From Gammaproteobacteria bacterium (GTDB lineage Bacteria > Pseudomonadota > Gammaproteobacteria > Steroidobacterales > Steroidobacteraceae), in NCBI GenBank assembly GCA_030043215.1, contig JASHYG010000181.1, positions 1-5,448 on the forward strand: a stretch of 5,448 nucleotides of DNA, given 5' to 3'. The notes under the pieces are model-generated. The model made no database searches, had not been told where the DNA came from, and saw nothing but the letters and a program-made list of their open reading frames with translations. Both the position numbers and the translations under genes were made by a program. The number at the start of each line of letters is the position of its first letter. The first letter of the stretch is position 1. Shown here one piece after another: positions 1 to 5,418 of this stretch.

Positions 1-320
1 GGGAGAACAAGGGGCCGCCACTCGATCGCACCCCCGAGGACCTCAAACGCCGGCGCCGGCCCTCCAAGGCGCAGATCTTCCGGCGCCTGGACAAGGACGG
101 AGCACCGATCTCATGGGGCTTCGAGATGGAGAACGGCGCCGGGGAGCCGATGATCTCGATTTTCTTCTCGAGTCCCTTCCTCTCGGCCGGGGATAAGCTC
201 AACAAGGAGCCGCTCTGGGAGCGCCTGGCGATGTGGCGCGATCTATCCAAGCGCTATCTGGGACGCGAGCCGGAGCAGTTCGACGAGAGCGGCAAGGGAT
301 ATCGCGGCGGACACGGCTGA
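1..320 (+). CDS. C-terminal part of an unrecognised protein (5' truncated by window edge)
   Basis: The frame is open from the window edge (first whole codon at 3) to TGA at 318-320, giving 105 residues of a longer protein. Nearly every third codon position is G or C, as in the other genes here, which supports real coding. The visible part is hydrophilic, with a basic stretch (KRRRR) near its beginning, then a short hydrophobic patch (MISIFFSSPFLSAG), a Trp/Arg-rich helix-like segment (EPLWERLAMWRDLSKRYLG) and a Gly/His-rich end (GYRGGHG). There is no membrane helix or catalytic motif that I recognise, so I assign no function. It converges on the cytochrome c gene and ends at a stem-loop, so it is probably not part of the cobalt cluster. 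An internal ATG at 126 would give only 64 residues and is not favoured, because good coding sequence continues upstream of it. Confidence 0.75.
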   Translation, partial: ENKGPPLDRTPEDLKRRRRPSKAQIFRRLDKDGAPISWGFEMENGAGEPMISIFFSSPFLSAGDKLNKEPLWERLAMWRDLSKRYLGREPEQFDESGKGYRGGHG

Positions 321-322
321 GA

Positions 323-351
323 GAACGGGGCGCCGATCGAGAGCCCTGTTC
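323..351. terminator. Stem-loop between convergent genes, possible bidirectional terminator
   Basis: GAACGGGGC (323-331) pairs with GCCCTGTTC (343-351), giving a 9-bp stem with one G-U wobble and an 11-nt loop. It lies in the 41-bp gap between the stop of the left-edge gene (320) and the stop of the cytochrome c gene (362), which is where a shared terminator would sit. No T-run follows on either strand, so it is not a textbook intrinsic terminator. It could instead be a Rho-linked or transcript-end hairpin. Confidence 0.45.
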
Positions 352-361
352 CAGAATGCTC

Positions 362-895
362 TCAGTGTTTCACATCGTCCGCGGTCACCCGGAGGTAGGC
401 GATCAGATCAATGCGCTGCTGAGCAGCCTGGAATCCCGCGAAGCCCATTGAGGTGCCGGGCGCATAGAGCTGCGGATTGCGCAGGAACTCGAAGAGCTCA
501 TCGAGCGTCCACGGATCGTGATTGCGTCGCAGCGCGCCCGAGTACGCGAAATTGGATACGCTCGCCCGCGGCCGGCCGAGGATCCCGAAGAGCGCGGGTC
601 CGATCTGGTTCTTTCTCGCCGTGGACAGGTCGTGGCAGCCCACGCATTGCTGGCTGAGCCGCTGGCCGGCTTTCAGATTGGCCGCCGGCAAGGCGGAGGC
701 CCAATGGGGCAGGGGCTCGGGGGGCAGCGGCGCACCCCCCGCGGGATGATCAATGACGATGCCCTTCAGGATGTACGCGGGCCTCGTGAGGTTGCGCGGC
801 TCTTCCACGGCAACGTAAGTCACTCGAATGAGCAGGATGAGGGCCAGCATCGCGGCGATCGCGCCGCCGAATTGCCTGCTGTCAAACGCAACCAC
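362..895 (-). CDS. Membrane-anchored class I cytochrome c (CycM-like)
   Basis: This is a 177-residue c-type cytochrome that should carry electrons on the periplasmic face of the inner membrane. Residues about 9-30 form a hydrophobic uncleaved signal anchor. Residues about 31-73 are a Pro/Ala-rich linker, and residues 74-177 are the haem domain. The haem attachment site is CVGCH (Cys84, Cys87, His88). The usual class I landmarks follow: IGPALFGILGR (about 98-108), SNFAYSGALR, WTLDELFEFLRNP, and the sixth-ligand region APGTSMGFAGF with Met150. The protein ends in the typical RIDLIAYLR helix. The architecture and the MVAFDSRQFGGAI-type start resemble rhizobial CycM, which feeds terminal oxidases; that role is transferred from the family. 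The start codon is GTG at 895 with no clear Shine-Dalgarno. The gene is last in a minus-strand run, 92 bp behind the membrane-protein gene, so it may be co-transcribed. A functional link to cobalt is unknown. Confidence 0.93.
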   Translation of the reverse strand: MVAFDSRQFGGAIAAMLALILLIRVTYVAVEEPRNLTRPAYILKGIVIDHPAGGAPLPPEPLPHWASALPAANLKAGQRLSQQCVGCHDLSTARKNQIGPALFGILGRPRASVSNFAYSGALRRNHDPWTLDELFEFLRNPQLYAPGTSMGFAGFQAAQQRIDLIAYLRVTADDVKH

Positions 896-987
896 GGTTG
901 AGAGAGCCCGGAAGATCGAGGCGACCGAGGCGAGCGCCGAGCAGCCTGGCCCCGGCTCCGGCCTCCGCGTGTGGAATCAAGCGCGAA

Positions 988-1566
988 TCAGGAGGCCGCC
1001 GACACTCTGGATCCCGCTGGACGGAGGGCACGTGGAGCGGCCAGACCGATCGCACTGGCGATACTCTGCAGCAGGAGCAATCCAGCGAGAGCCAGCCCGT
1101 TGAGGTACAGGACGTAGAGAACGATCGACACCTGGAAGTCGCCATCGTGATGGCCGATGCTGGTCAAGAAATTCAGGCCCTCGTAGACGATGAAGGTGGC
1201 AGCAAAGGTGCCGAGGACGGCCAGAGTGGATCCGGCCCTGCGTAAAGGCGCGAAAACCAACATCGCCGTGCCGGTGCATGCCATGGCGACCATGCCCAAT
1301 TCGATTCCGGCAAGCAGAGTGCCCCACGTCCACGGGTACTGCATGAAGCCGAATCCAATGACCTGATTGGCGAGCCAGTTGACCCCGATCAGTACGAAGG
1401 CGTCGCGGCGCGGAAGAAACAACGCGGCGAGCGTCGCGAGCCCCGCGAAGGGCGTGGCGCAAGCCAACGATACCGTGCCGACCACGGTGGCGATGGTCAG
1501 TAGGGCGCCCCAGGACGTGCGCTGCAGCAGTGTGGGATCGTGCGGATGAGCGGAGGCTTTCGCCAT
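988..1566 (-). CDS. Multi-pass inner-membrane protein of unknown function beside cbtAB
   Basis: This is a hydrophobic protein of 192 residues from the preferred start. About five membrane segments are visible: two between about residues 20 and 50, one around 57-75, one around 82-105, one around 113-130 and one around 148-172. Two polar metal-ligand-like patches stand out: HPHD near the N terminus (before the first helix) and GHHDGD in the loop before the last helix. The middle carries NWLANQVIGFGF and YPWTWGT, which look like conserved core motifs. I cannot assign a family. The size and compact hydrophobic layout are like small transporter subunits, including ECF S components, but no signature proves this. 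The gene lies 69 bp behind cbtA on the same strand, so an accessory role in cobalt uptake is a reasonable inference. The upstream ATG at 1581 adds five residues (MEPLA). I prefer the ATG at 1566, because GGAG lies 9 nt in front of it and the 1581 ATG has no good ribosome-binding site. Confidence 0.85.
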   Translation of the reverse strand: MAKASAHPHDPTLLQRTSWGALLTIATVVGTVSLACATPFAGLATLAALFLPRRDAFVLIGVNWLANQVIGFGFMQYPWTWGTLLAGIELGMVAMACTGTAMLVFAPLRRAGSTLAVLGTFAATFIVYEGLNFLTSIGHHDGDFQVSIVLYVLYLNGLALAGLLLLQSIASAIGLAAPRALRPAGSRVSAAS

Positions 1567-1575
1567 GGCAAGGGG

Positions 1576-1579
1576 CTCC
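1576..1579 (-). promoter_or_regulatory. Ribosome-binding site deciding the start of the membrane protein
   Basis: GGAG on the minus strand (1579 to 1576) is followed by 9 nt and then ATG at 1566. The alternative ATG at 1581 overlaps this GGAG and is preceded only by GCAGCACAG, a poor match. This supports the shorter, 192-residue protein. Confidence 0.5.
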
Positions 1580-1635
1580 ATCTGTGCTGCGGCAGACTAC
1601 TATGAGCTGGGTGTTTCAGGGCATCGGGTCGGTCG

Positions 1636-2373
1636 TTACTGCCTGCTCGCCCATGCGCCGACATAGCCGAACATCACGCCAATCGAGCCCCACAGCACCG
1701 TCTGGATGCCGAGCGAGGCGATGCGGAAGTTCCAGAGCGTCACGGCGGGGAACGTCGCGGGAACCTCGTTGATACCCGGCAAGAGCGTGAACGCCGCGGC
1801 GATCACCACGAGGTAGGCCCCGAGCGCAAGCAAGGAGCCATTCCAGGATCCGTACCGGGGCGCCAACGAGCGCCGCAGGCGCAAGGCGCCCAGCGTCGTG
1901 GCGATGGAGATTGCCATCATCAGGAAGTACAGGCCCGTGCGGTACTTGATCGTATCCGGCTCACCGACGGAAGGCGGATTGGCCGGGTACTTGAGCGCCG
2001 GTACGACATAAACGGATATCAGGCCGAATAATGCGATCAGGATGGAGATCGGTCCCGGCCCGAGGTTGCCCACCCGACCGTTGGCGAAAGCGAACAAGAT
2101 GGCGAAGAGGCACCCGAGACCCGCGCCGGCGACCACCATGCCGGTCAACAGTCCGATACCGCTCTGTACCGCCCGGCTGAAGATGACGGGGTCATCCGGG
2201 GGCCGGGGCTTGCCGGCGGCGACCGCCGCAGCCGCTTCGGCCTCATGCTGCGCGGTTTCGAAGTTGATCGCGACAGCGACAGCGGGCTCACCGAAGGTCT
2301 TGGCCCATCCGAAGGCGAGCAGACCGGCTACGATGCCCACGATGAAACCGCGGAAAACCAGCTGTCCAACCAT
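1636..2373 (-). CDS. cbtA: CbtA, membrane component of predicted cobalt transporter CbtAB
   Basis: This 245-residue integral membrane protein matches the CbtA family, predicted to import cobalt across the inner membrane for cobalamin synthesis together with CbtB. About six helices are visible: 5-23, 70-95, 107-125, 145-163, 180-198 and 220-240. A hydrophilic Ala/Glu-rich loop (about 38-65, with His43 and a GKPRPPDDP stretch) separates the first two. Family landmarks I recognise are KYPANPPSVGEPDTIKYRTG (128-147), LPGINEVPATFPAVTLWNFR (198-217) and the FRGF..G..AG N terminus. The length is normal and nothing is broken. ATG at 2373 has only a G-rich stretch (GGGGG) about 8 nt upstream. It follows cbtB by 33 bp on the same strand, the usual cbtB-cbtA order, so translation of the two is likely coordinated. 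Transport of cobalt by this family was predicted from genomic context (B12 regulation), so the substrate is an inference here. Confidence 0.93.
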   Translation of the reverse strand: MVGQLVFRGFIVGIVAGLLAFGWAKTFGEPAVAVAINFETAQHEAEAAAAVAAGKPRPPDDPVIFSRAVQSGIGLLTGMVVAGAGLGCLFAILFAFANGRVGNLGPGPISILIALFGLISVYVVPALKYPANPPSVGEPDTIKYRTGLYFLMMAISIATTLGALRLRRSLAPRYGSWNGSLLALGAYLVVIAAAFTLLPGINEVPATFPAVTLWNFRIASLGIQTVLWGSIGVMFGYVGAWASRQ

Positions 2374-2406
2374 AGCGTTCGCCCCCGCTGACGATGGCGT
2401 CCGGAC

Positions 2407-2631
2407 TCAGTGGCAGGGAAACCCCAACAGGTGGCGGGCGTCGTGGACGAACTCGTGGATGCTCATGCCGCTGAATATGGATGTCGCGCCTTGTTCGGCG
2501 CCCACGAAGTAGTACGCGAGACCCATGAACACCACGCCGAAGATGGCCCACGGCACGATCTTCTGCAGTGGAATCGCGACCTTGAGCGGAACGTCCAGCA
2601 GTGCGGCAACGCTTTTTTCATCTGTAGCCAT
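2407..2631 (-). CDS. cbtB: CbtB, small histidine-rich component of predicted cobalt transporter CbtAB
   Basis: This is a 74-residue protein with one membrane helix (about 26-43, IVPWAIFGVVFMGLAYYFVG) and a short C-terminal tail that is the diagnostic part of the CbtB family: HEFVHDARH (His59, His63, His67) and the terminal PCH (Cys73, His74). These His, Asp and Cys side chains are the likely metal-binding site, presumably delivering cobalt to CbtA; this function is predicted, not shown. The N-terminal 25 residues are probably cytoplasmic and the histidine tail periplasmic, by analogy with the family. Size and organisation are standard. The start is ATG at 2631, with a good AGGAG 6 nt upstream. 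It is the first gene of the minus-strand run, 33 bp ahead of cbtA, and faces the divergent phosphatase gene across 223 bp. Confidence 0.93.
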   Translation of the reverse strand: MATDEKSVAALLDVPLKVAIPLQKIVPWAIFGVVFMGLAYYFVGAEQGATSIFSGMSIHEFVHDARHLLGFPCH

Positions 2632-2637
2632 TCGGGA

Positions 2638-2642
2638 CTCCT
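2638..2642 (-). promoter_or_regulatory. Shine-Dalgarno of cbtB
   Basis: AGGAG on the minus strand (2642 to 2638) lies 6 nt before the ATG at 2631. It is the best ribosome-binding site on the minus strand of this window and fixes the cbtB start. Confidence 0.8.
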
Positions 2643-2733
2643 ACCGACGAGGCACTACTCGCAATCCGCCTTTATCATACGCCTATACGTGCCAGCGACC
2701 CCGTACCCTCAACACGTCGGCCCTGGAAAATCT

Positions 2734-2773
2734 CTTTATATCCAATCGGTCATAACATACCCTGAGTATAAAG
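2734..2773. repeat. Inverted repeat CTTTATA / TATAAAG between the divergent genes
   Basis: CTTTATA (2734-2740) and TATAAAG (2767-2773) are perfect 7-bp inverted arms with a 26-bp spacer. Inside the spacer a smaller dyad, ATAC-N5-GTAT, lies at 2757-2769 and partly overlaps the right arm. The arms coincide with the two candidate -10 elements, one for each direction. This may reflect back-to-back promoters or a two-site operator. AT-rich words of this length can also pair by chance. Confidence 0.4.
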
Positions 2774-2797
2774 TAAGAGGATGGGAGACGAGGAGGG

Positions 2798-2828
2798 GTG
2801 GGCTGCTTCGTGGCCCCGGCAGGCCCAC
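2798..2828 (+). other. Stem-loop in the leader of the phosphatase-ftsH transcript
   Basis: GTGGGCT (2798-2804) pairs with GGCCCAC (2822-2828): six Watson-Crick pairs plus one U-G, with a 17-nt loop. It lies 16 bp upstream of the phosphatase Shine-Dalgarno. No T-run follows, so it is not a clear terminator. It could shape translation or stability of the leader. Confidence 0.3.
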
Positions 2829-2844
2829 GTTGAGCGGTGCAGTT

Positions 2845-2849
2845 GAGGG
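2845..2849 (+). promoter_or_regulatory. Shine-Dalgarno deciding the phosphatase start
   Basis: GAGGG at 2845-2849 is 5 nt before ATG at 2855. The in-frame GTG at 2837 lies upstream of this site and has only weak purine-rich sequence nearby, so 2855 is the better start. Confidence 0.55.
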
Positions 2850-2854
2850 CGGCG

Positions 2855-3439
2855 ATGACCCCGCGTATCACGCTGATTTGCCATGCTACGACCCGAGCGC
2901 TGCGCGCCGCCGCCTTCGGGGGGGACGACTCCTTGGACGAGATCGGCAAGGAGAAGGCGCAGAGCCTCGCCGGCAGTCTCGGCCAGGTGGATCATTGCTG
3001 GACGAGCCCGGCGCTTCGTGCCCGGGAGACCGCGACGGCGCTCGGGCTGACGGCGGTGGTCGACGAGCGGCTACGGGACTGCGATTATGGCCGCTGGACG
3101 GGGCTGCGCTTTCAGCAAGTGCTGTTACGGGAACCGAGGAAGCTGGTGGCGTGGATTCGAAAACCGGAGTCTGCTCCACACGGTGGTGAGGCAATCCCGC
3201 AGCTCTTGCAGCGAGTCGCTGCCTGGATTGCCGACCGCAGCCGTGAGCAGGGCCATACTGTCGCCGTGACACACTCCGCAGTCATCCGCGCCGCGGTCGT
3301 TCACGTCATTCAGGCGCAGCTACCCTCGTTCTGGCGTATCGACGTGTTGCCGCTCTCGCAAGTCGAGCTCCGTACGAACGGGCGTCGCTGGGTCCTGCGA
3401 TCAATCGGCCCCATCCTGCCCGCCGAGGAGTCCGGCTGA
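2855..3439 (+). CDS. Histidine phosphatase superfamily protein with altered RHG motif
   Basis: This 194-residue protein has the phosphoglycerate-mutase/histidine-phosphatase fold, whose members transfer phosphate through a phospho-histidine. Visible landmarks are TLICHATTRA (the RHG region, with His10 as the phosphate-accepting residue), TSPALRARETA (50-60, Arg55), ERLRDCDYGRWTGL (71-84, with Asp75 where an acidic Glu is usual), HGGE (109-112) and VTHSAVIRA (138-146, second histidine His140). The RHG arginine and glycine are Cys9 and Ala11, so the phosphate pocket lacks one normal arginine. No signal peptide or membrane segment is visible, so it should be cytoplasmic. The family includes alpha-ribazole phosphatase (CobC) of cobalamin synthesis, and the divergent cbtBA genes make a cobalamin-linked role attractive, but the substrate cannot be read from the sequence. 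ATG at 2855 is chosen over the in-frame GTG at 2837 because of the GAGGG site and because MTPRITL places the first strand at the N terminus, as is usual. ftsH follows after 18 bp. Confidence 0.87.
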   Translation: MTPRITLICHATTRALRAAAFGGDDSLDEIGKEKAQSLAGSLGQVDHCWTSPALRARETATALGLTAVVDERLRDCDYGRWTGLRFQQVLLREPRKLVAWIRKPESAPHGGEAIPQLLQRVAAWIADRSREQGHTVAVTHSAVIRAAVVHVIQAQLPSFWRIDVLPLSQVELRTNGRRWVLRSIGPILPAEESG

Positions 3440-3457
3440 GCGCCCGGAACGAGGCAA

Positions 3458-5401
3458 ATGGGGGCCACCGAAAAGCGTTTCTATCTGTTCGCCGGCTGCG
3501 TGATCGCTGCCTTGGTCGCCATCGCGCTGGTGAATTTGTATCAGGCCCGCACGGCCGGCCCGCATATCGAGAGCCTGTCCTATTCCCAGTTTCTGGACGA
3601 TGTCGAGCAAGGCCGGGTTGGCAGCGTGGCGGTGGCCGGGCATGAGGTCGGCGGCTTCTTCACCAACCACTCAGCCTTTCGAACCTACGCCGCGGACGAT
3701 CCCGATCTCATCAAGGTGCTGCGGGCGCATGGAGTGTCGATCACCGCCGAAGCGCCGCCGGCGGAGGGGACTTCCTGGAGCGGGACCCTGGGAAACCTGC
3801 TGCCGATGATCCTGCTCGCCATCTTCGCGATCTTCTTCATGAGCCGTATGCCCGGTGCCGGCGGACGGCTGATGGGGCTCGGTAAGTCCAGGGCAAAGCC
3901 CCTGACGCAGGCGAGCAATCGTGTGACCTTCAAGGATGTCGCCGGGGTGGATGAAGCCTGCGAGGCACTGAAGGAGATCGTCGATTTTCTGCGCGATCCG
4001 CAGCGGTTTCGGCACCTCGGCGGCCGCATCCCGCGCGGAGTATTACTGGTCGGACCGCCCGGCACCGGCAAGACGCTGCTTGCACGAGCGGTTGCCGGTG
4101 AGGCAGACGTTCCGTTCTTCACGATCTCGGGGTCCGATTTCGTCGAGATGTTCGTCGGGGTGGGCGCCTCGCGCGTGCGAGACCTGTTCGGGCAGGCCAA
4201 GAAGCACGCCCCGTGCATCATCTTCATGGACGAGATCGATGCGGTCGGCCGCCGCCGCGGAGCCGGCTTGGGCGGCGGCAATGACGAGCGCGAGCAGACG
4301 CTCAATCAGCTGCTGGTGGAGATGGATGGCTTCGAGACCAATGCAGGCGTCATTCTCGTCGCGGCCACCAACCGCCCCGATGTCCTCGATCCCGCGCTGC
4401 TGCGGCCCGGCCGTTTCGACCGGCAGATCACGGTCGCCAATCCGGATGTTCTCGGGCGAGAGCACATCCTACAAGTGCATACGCGGGGCATTCCGCTCGC
4501 CGCGGATGTCGATCTCAGGGCGATTGCACGCGGCACGCCCGGATTCTCCGGCGCTGATCTGATGAATCTCGTCAACGAGGCAGCGTTGCTCGCCGCACGC
4601 CGAGGAGCGGGCGCTGTGGGCGGGCGCGAGTTCGAGGATGCGAAGGACACGGTGATGATGGGCGCCGAGCGCCGCACGCACGTCATGAGCGACGAGGAGA
4701 AGCAGCTGACCGCCTACCGGGAGGGAGGGCGTGCCATCGTCGCCCTCAACGTGCCGTCGGCCGACCCGGTGCACAAGGCCACCATCGTCACGCGCGGACG
4801 TACGACCGGTATGGTCAAGCAGTTGCCCGAGAGCGATCAGCTATCGGCCACGGTCGAGCAGCTGACCTCGCGGCTGGCCATCTTGATGGCTGGACGGGCG
4901 GCCGAGGAGCTGATCTTCGGCCGCAGCAAGATCACTTCCGGCACGGCGGGCGACATCGAAGAGGCGACGAAGCTGGCACGCACGATGGTGACGCGCTATG
5001 GCCTTTCGGAGGAGCTCGGCGCCGTGGCCTACGGCGAGAACCAGGACGAGGTGTTCCTGGGCCATTCGGTGACTCGCCAGCAGAACATTTCCGAGCAAAC
5101 CGCGCAGGTCATCTCGAGCGAGGTGCGCAAGCTCATCGACGCGGCGCTGGCCCGGGCGCGGGCGATTCTCAGCGCCCGTCGAGCCGAGCTCGACATCCTC
5201 GCCCAAGGGCTGCTTCGCTACGAGACGCTGAGCGGCGAGGAGATCGCGAGCCTCCTCGCAGGCAAAGTGCCTATGCGTGGAGCGGCGGACTCCCCGGCCG
5301 CAGGCGCCAATGCGCCATCGCCGGAGGACAAGCCGGCAGTTGCTGTCGATCGGACCGATACTGCGGGCAAATCGAGAGGGTTTTCGCCGGCTGGCACGTA
5401 G
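3458..5401 (+). CDS. ftsH: FtsH-family AAA+ membrane protein with inactivated protease site (pseudo-protease)
   Basis: This 647-residue protein has full FtsH architecture. TM1 spans about 8-28, an extracytoplasmic FtsH-ext domain about 35-105, and TM2 about 111-129. The AAA+ module (about 155-400) has Walker A GPPGTGKT (199-206), pore motif FVG (232-234), Walker B IIFMDEID (254-261) and the second region of homology [19 protein letters not shown] with arginine fingers Arg316 and Arg319. All of these match active FtsH. The M41 peptidase domain (about 400-600) is complete in length, but its HExGH zinc motif reads REGGR (421-425). Both ligand histidines are Arg, while Glu422 and the third ligand, Asp499 in TSGTAGD, remain. 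Without the histidines, zinc binding and proteolysis should fail, so it probably acts as an ATP-driven unfoldase or assembly factor. The tail (605-647) is Pro/Ala-rich and disordered-looking. Sequence outside the motif follows the alphaproteobacterial HEGGH type. Start ATG at 3458 has GAGG 3 nt upstream and lies 18 bp after the phosphatase stop, so the two are likely one operon. A normal housekeeping ftsH should exist elsewhere. Confidence 0.95.
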   Translation: MGATEKRFYLFAGCVIAALVAIALVNLYQARTAGPHIESLSYSQFLDDVEQGRVGSVAVAGHEVGGFFTNHSAFRTYAADDPDLIKVLRAHGVSITAEAPPAEGTSWSGTLGNLLPMILLAIFAIFFMSRMPGAGGRLMGLGKSRAKPLTQASNRVTFKDVAGVDEACEALKEIVDFLRDPQRFRHLGGRIPRGVLLVGPPGTGKTLLARAVAGEADVPFFTISGSDFVEMFVGVGASRVRDLFGQAKKHAPCIIFMDEIDAVGRRRGAGLGGGNDEREQTLNQLLVEMDGFETNAGVILVAATNRPDVLDPALLRPGRFDRQITVANPDVLGREHILQVHTRGIPLAADVDLRAIARGTPGFSGADLMNLVNEAALLAARRGAGAVGGREFEDAKDTVMMGAERRTHVMSDEEKQLTAYREGGRAIVALNVPSADPVHKATIVTRGRTTGMVKQLPESDQLSATVEQLTSRLAILMAGRAAEELIFGRSKITSGTAGDIEEATKLARTMVTRYGLSEELGAVAYGENQDEVFLGHSVTRQQNISEQTAQVISSEVRKLIDAALARARAILSARRAELDILAQGLLRYETLSGEEIASLLAGKVPMRGAADSPAAGANAPSPEDKPAVAVDRTDTAGKSRGFSPAGT

Positions 5402-5403
5402 TT

Positions 5404-5418
5404 GCAGGTAAGTCCTGC
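5404..5418 (+). other. Small stem-loop just after the ftsH stop
   Basis: GCAGG (5404-5408) and CCTGC (5414-5418) form a perfect 5-bp stem with a TAAGT loop, starting 3 nt after the TAG codon. It has no following T-run and the stem is short, so it is at best a weak transcript-end structure. The window ends 30 bp later. Confidence 0.25.

Larger units (their letters stand above)
2632..2854. promoter_or_regulatory. Divergent intergenic region, promoters of cbtB run and phosphatase-ftsH run
   Basis: These 223 bp separate two divergent gene runs and are clearly richer in A and T than the surroundings (about 2660-2775), as expected of a promoter region. Possible -10 elements are TATAAA on the plus strand (2767-2772) toward the phosphatase, and TATAAA (2740 to 2735), TATACT (2770 to 2765) or TATGAT (2679 to 2674) on the minus strand toward cbtB. 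None has a good -35 hexamer at 16-18 bp, so no single promoter can be called with confidence. Activator-dependent promoters would fit this picture. The segments typical of a cobalamin riboswitch are not visible on either strand. Confidence 0.55.

Noticed and set aside
518..901. A 127-codon plus-strand frame antisense to the cytochrome c gene
   Set aside because: The minus strand has a complete cytochrome with CxxCH and Met-ligand motifs, whereas the plus-strand product is Arg/Gly-rich with no domain.
2677..2694. Sigma-54 promoter beginning TGGCACG on the minus strand, toward cbtB
   Set aside because: The TGGCACG half looks perfect, but the downstream half reads GGCGT and the GG-to-GC spacing is one base too short, so the -12 element is missing.
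2632..2836. Cobalamin riboswitch upstream of cbtB on the minus strand
   Set aside because: Length and position would suit one, but I find neither a B12-box-like segment (AGCCAGGAGACCTGCC type) nor the CCCGCAACTG and GCCACTG core segments on either strand. A covariance-model search would be decisive.
2781..2846. Short upstream reading frame of 21 codons (starts MGDEEGW) ending on the phosphatase Shine-Dalgarno
   Set aside because: No properly spaced ribosome-binding site precedes it and the peptide shows no leader-peptide pattern such as repeated regulatory codons. A short frame in purine-rich leader DNA is expected by chance.
2410..3189. A 259-codon plus-strand open frame overlapping cbtB (antisense) and the phosphatase
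   Set aside because: It crosses the promoter region and runs in another frame over two well-supported genes, with a low-complexity Gly/Arg-rich translation. It is a shadow frame of GC-rich DNA.
4718..4732. REGGR being a sequencing or frameshift error in a normal FtsH
   Set aside because: The reading frame is correct on both sides and there is no compensating indel. Changing histidine codons to CGG and CGT needs at least three separate substitutions at two sites, which is unlikely as error. Raw-read inspection would settle it.
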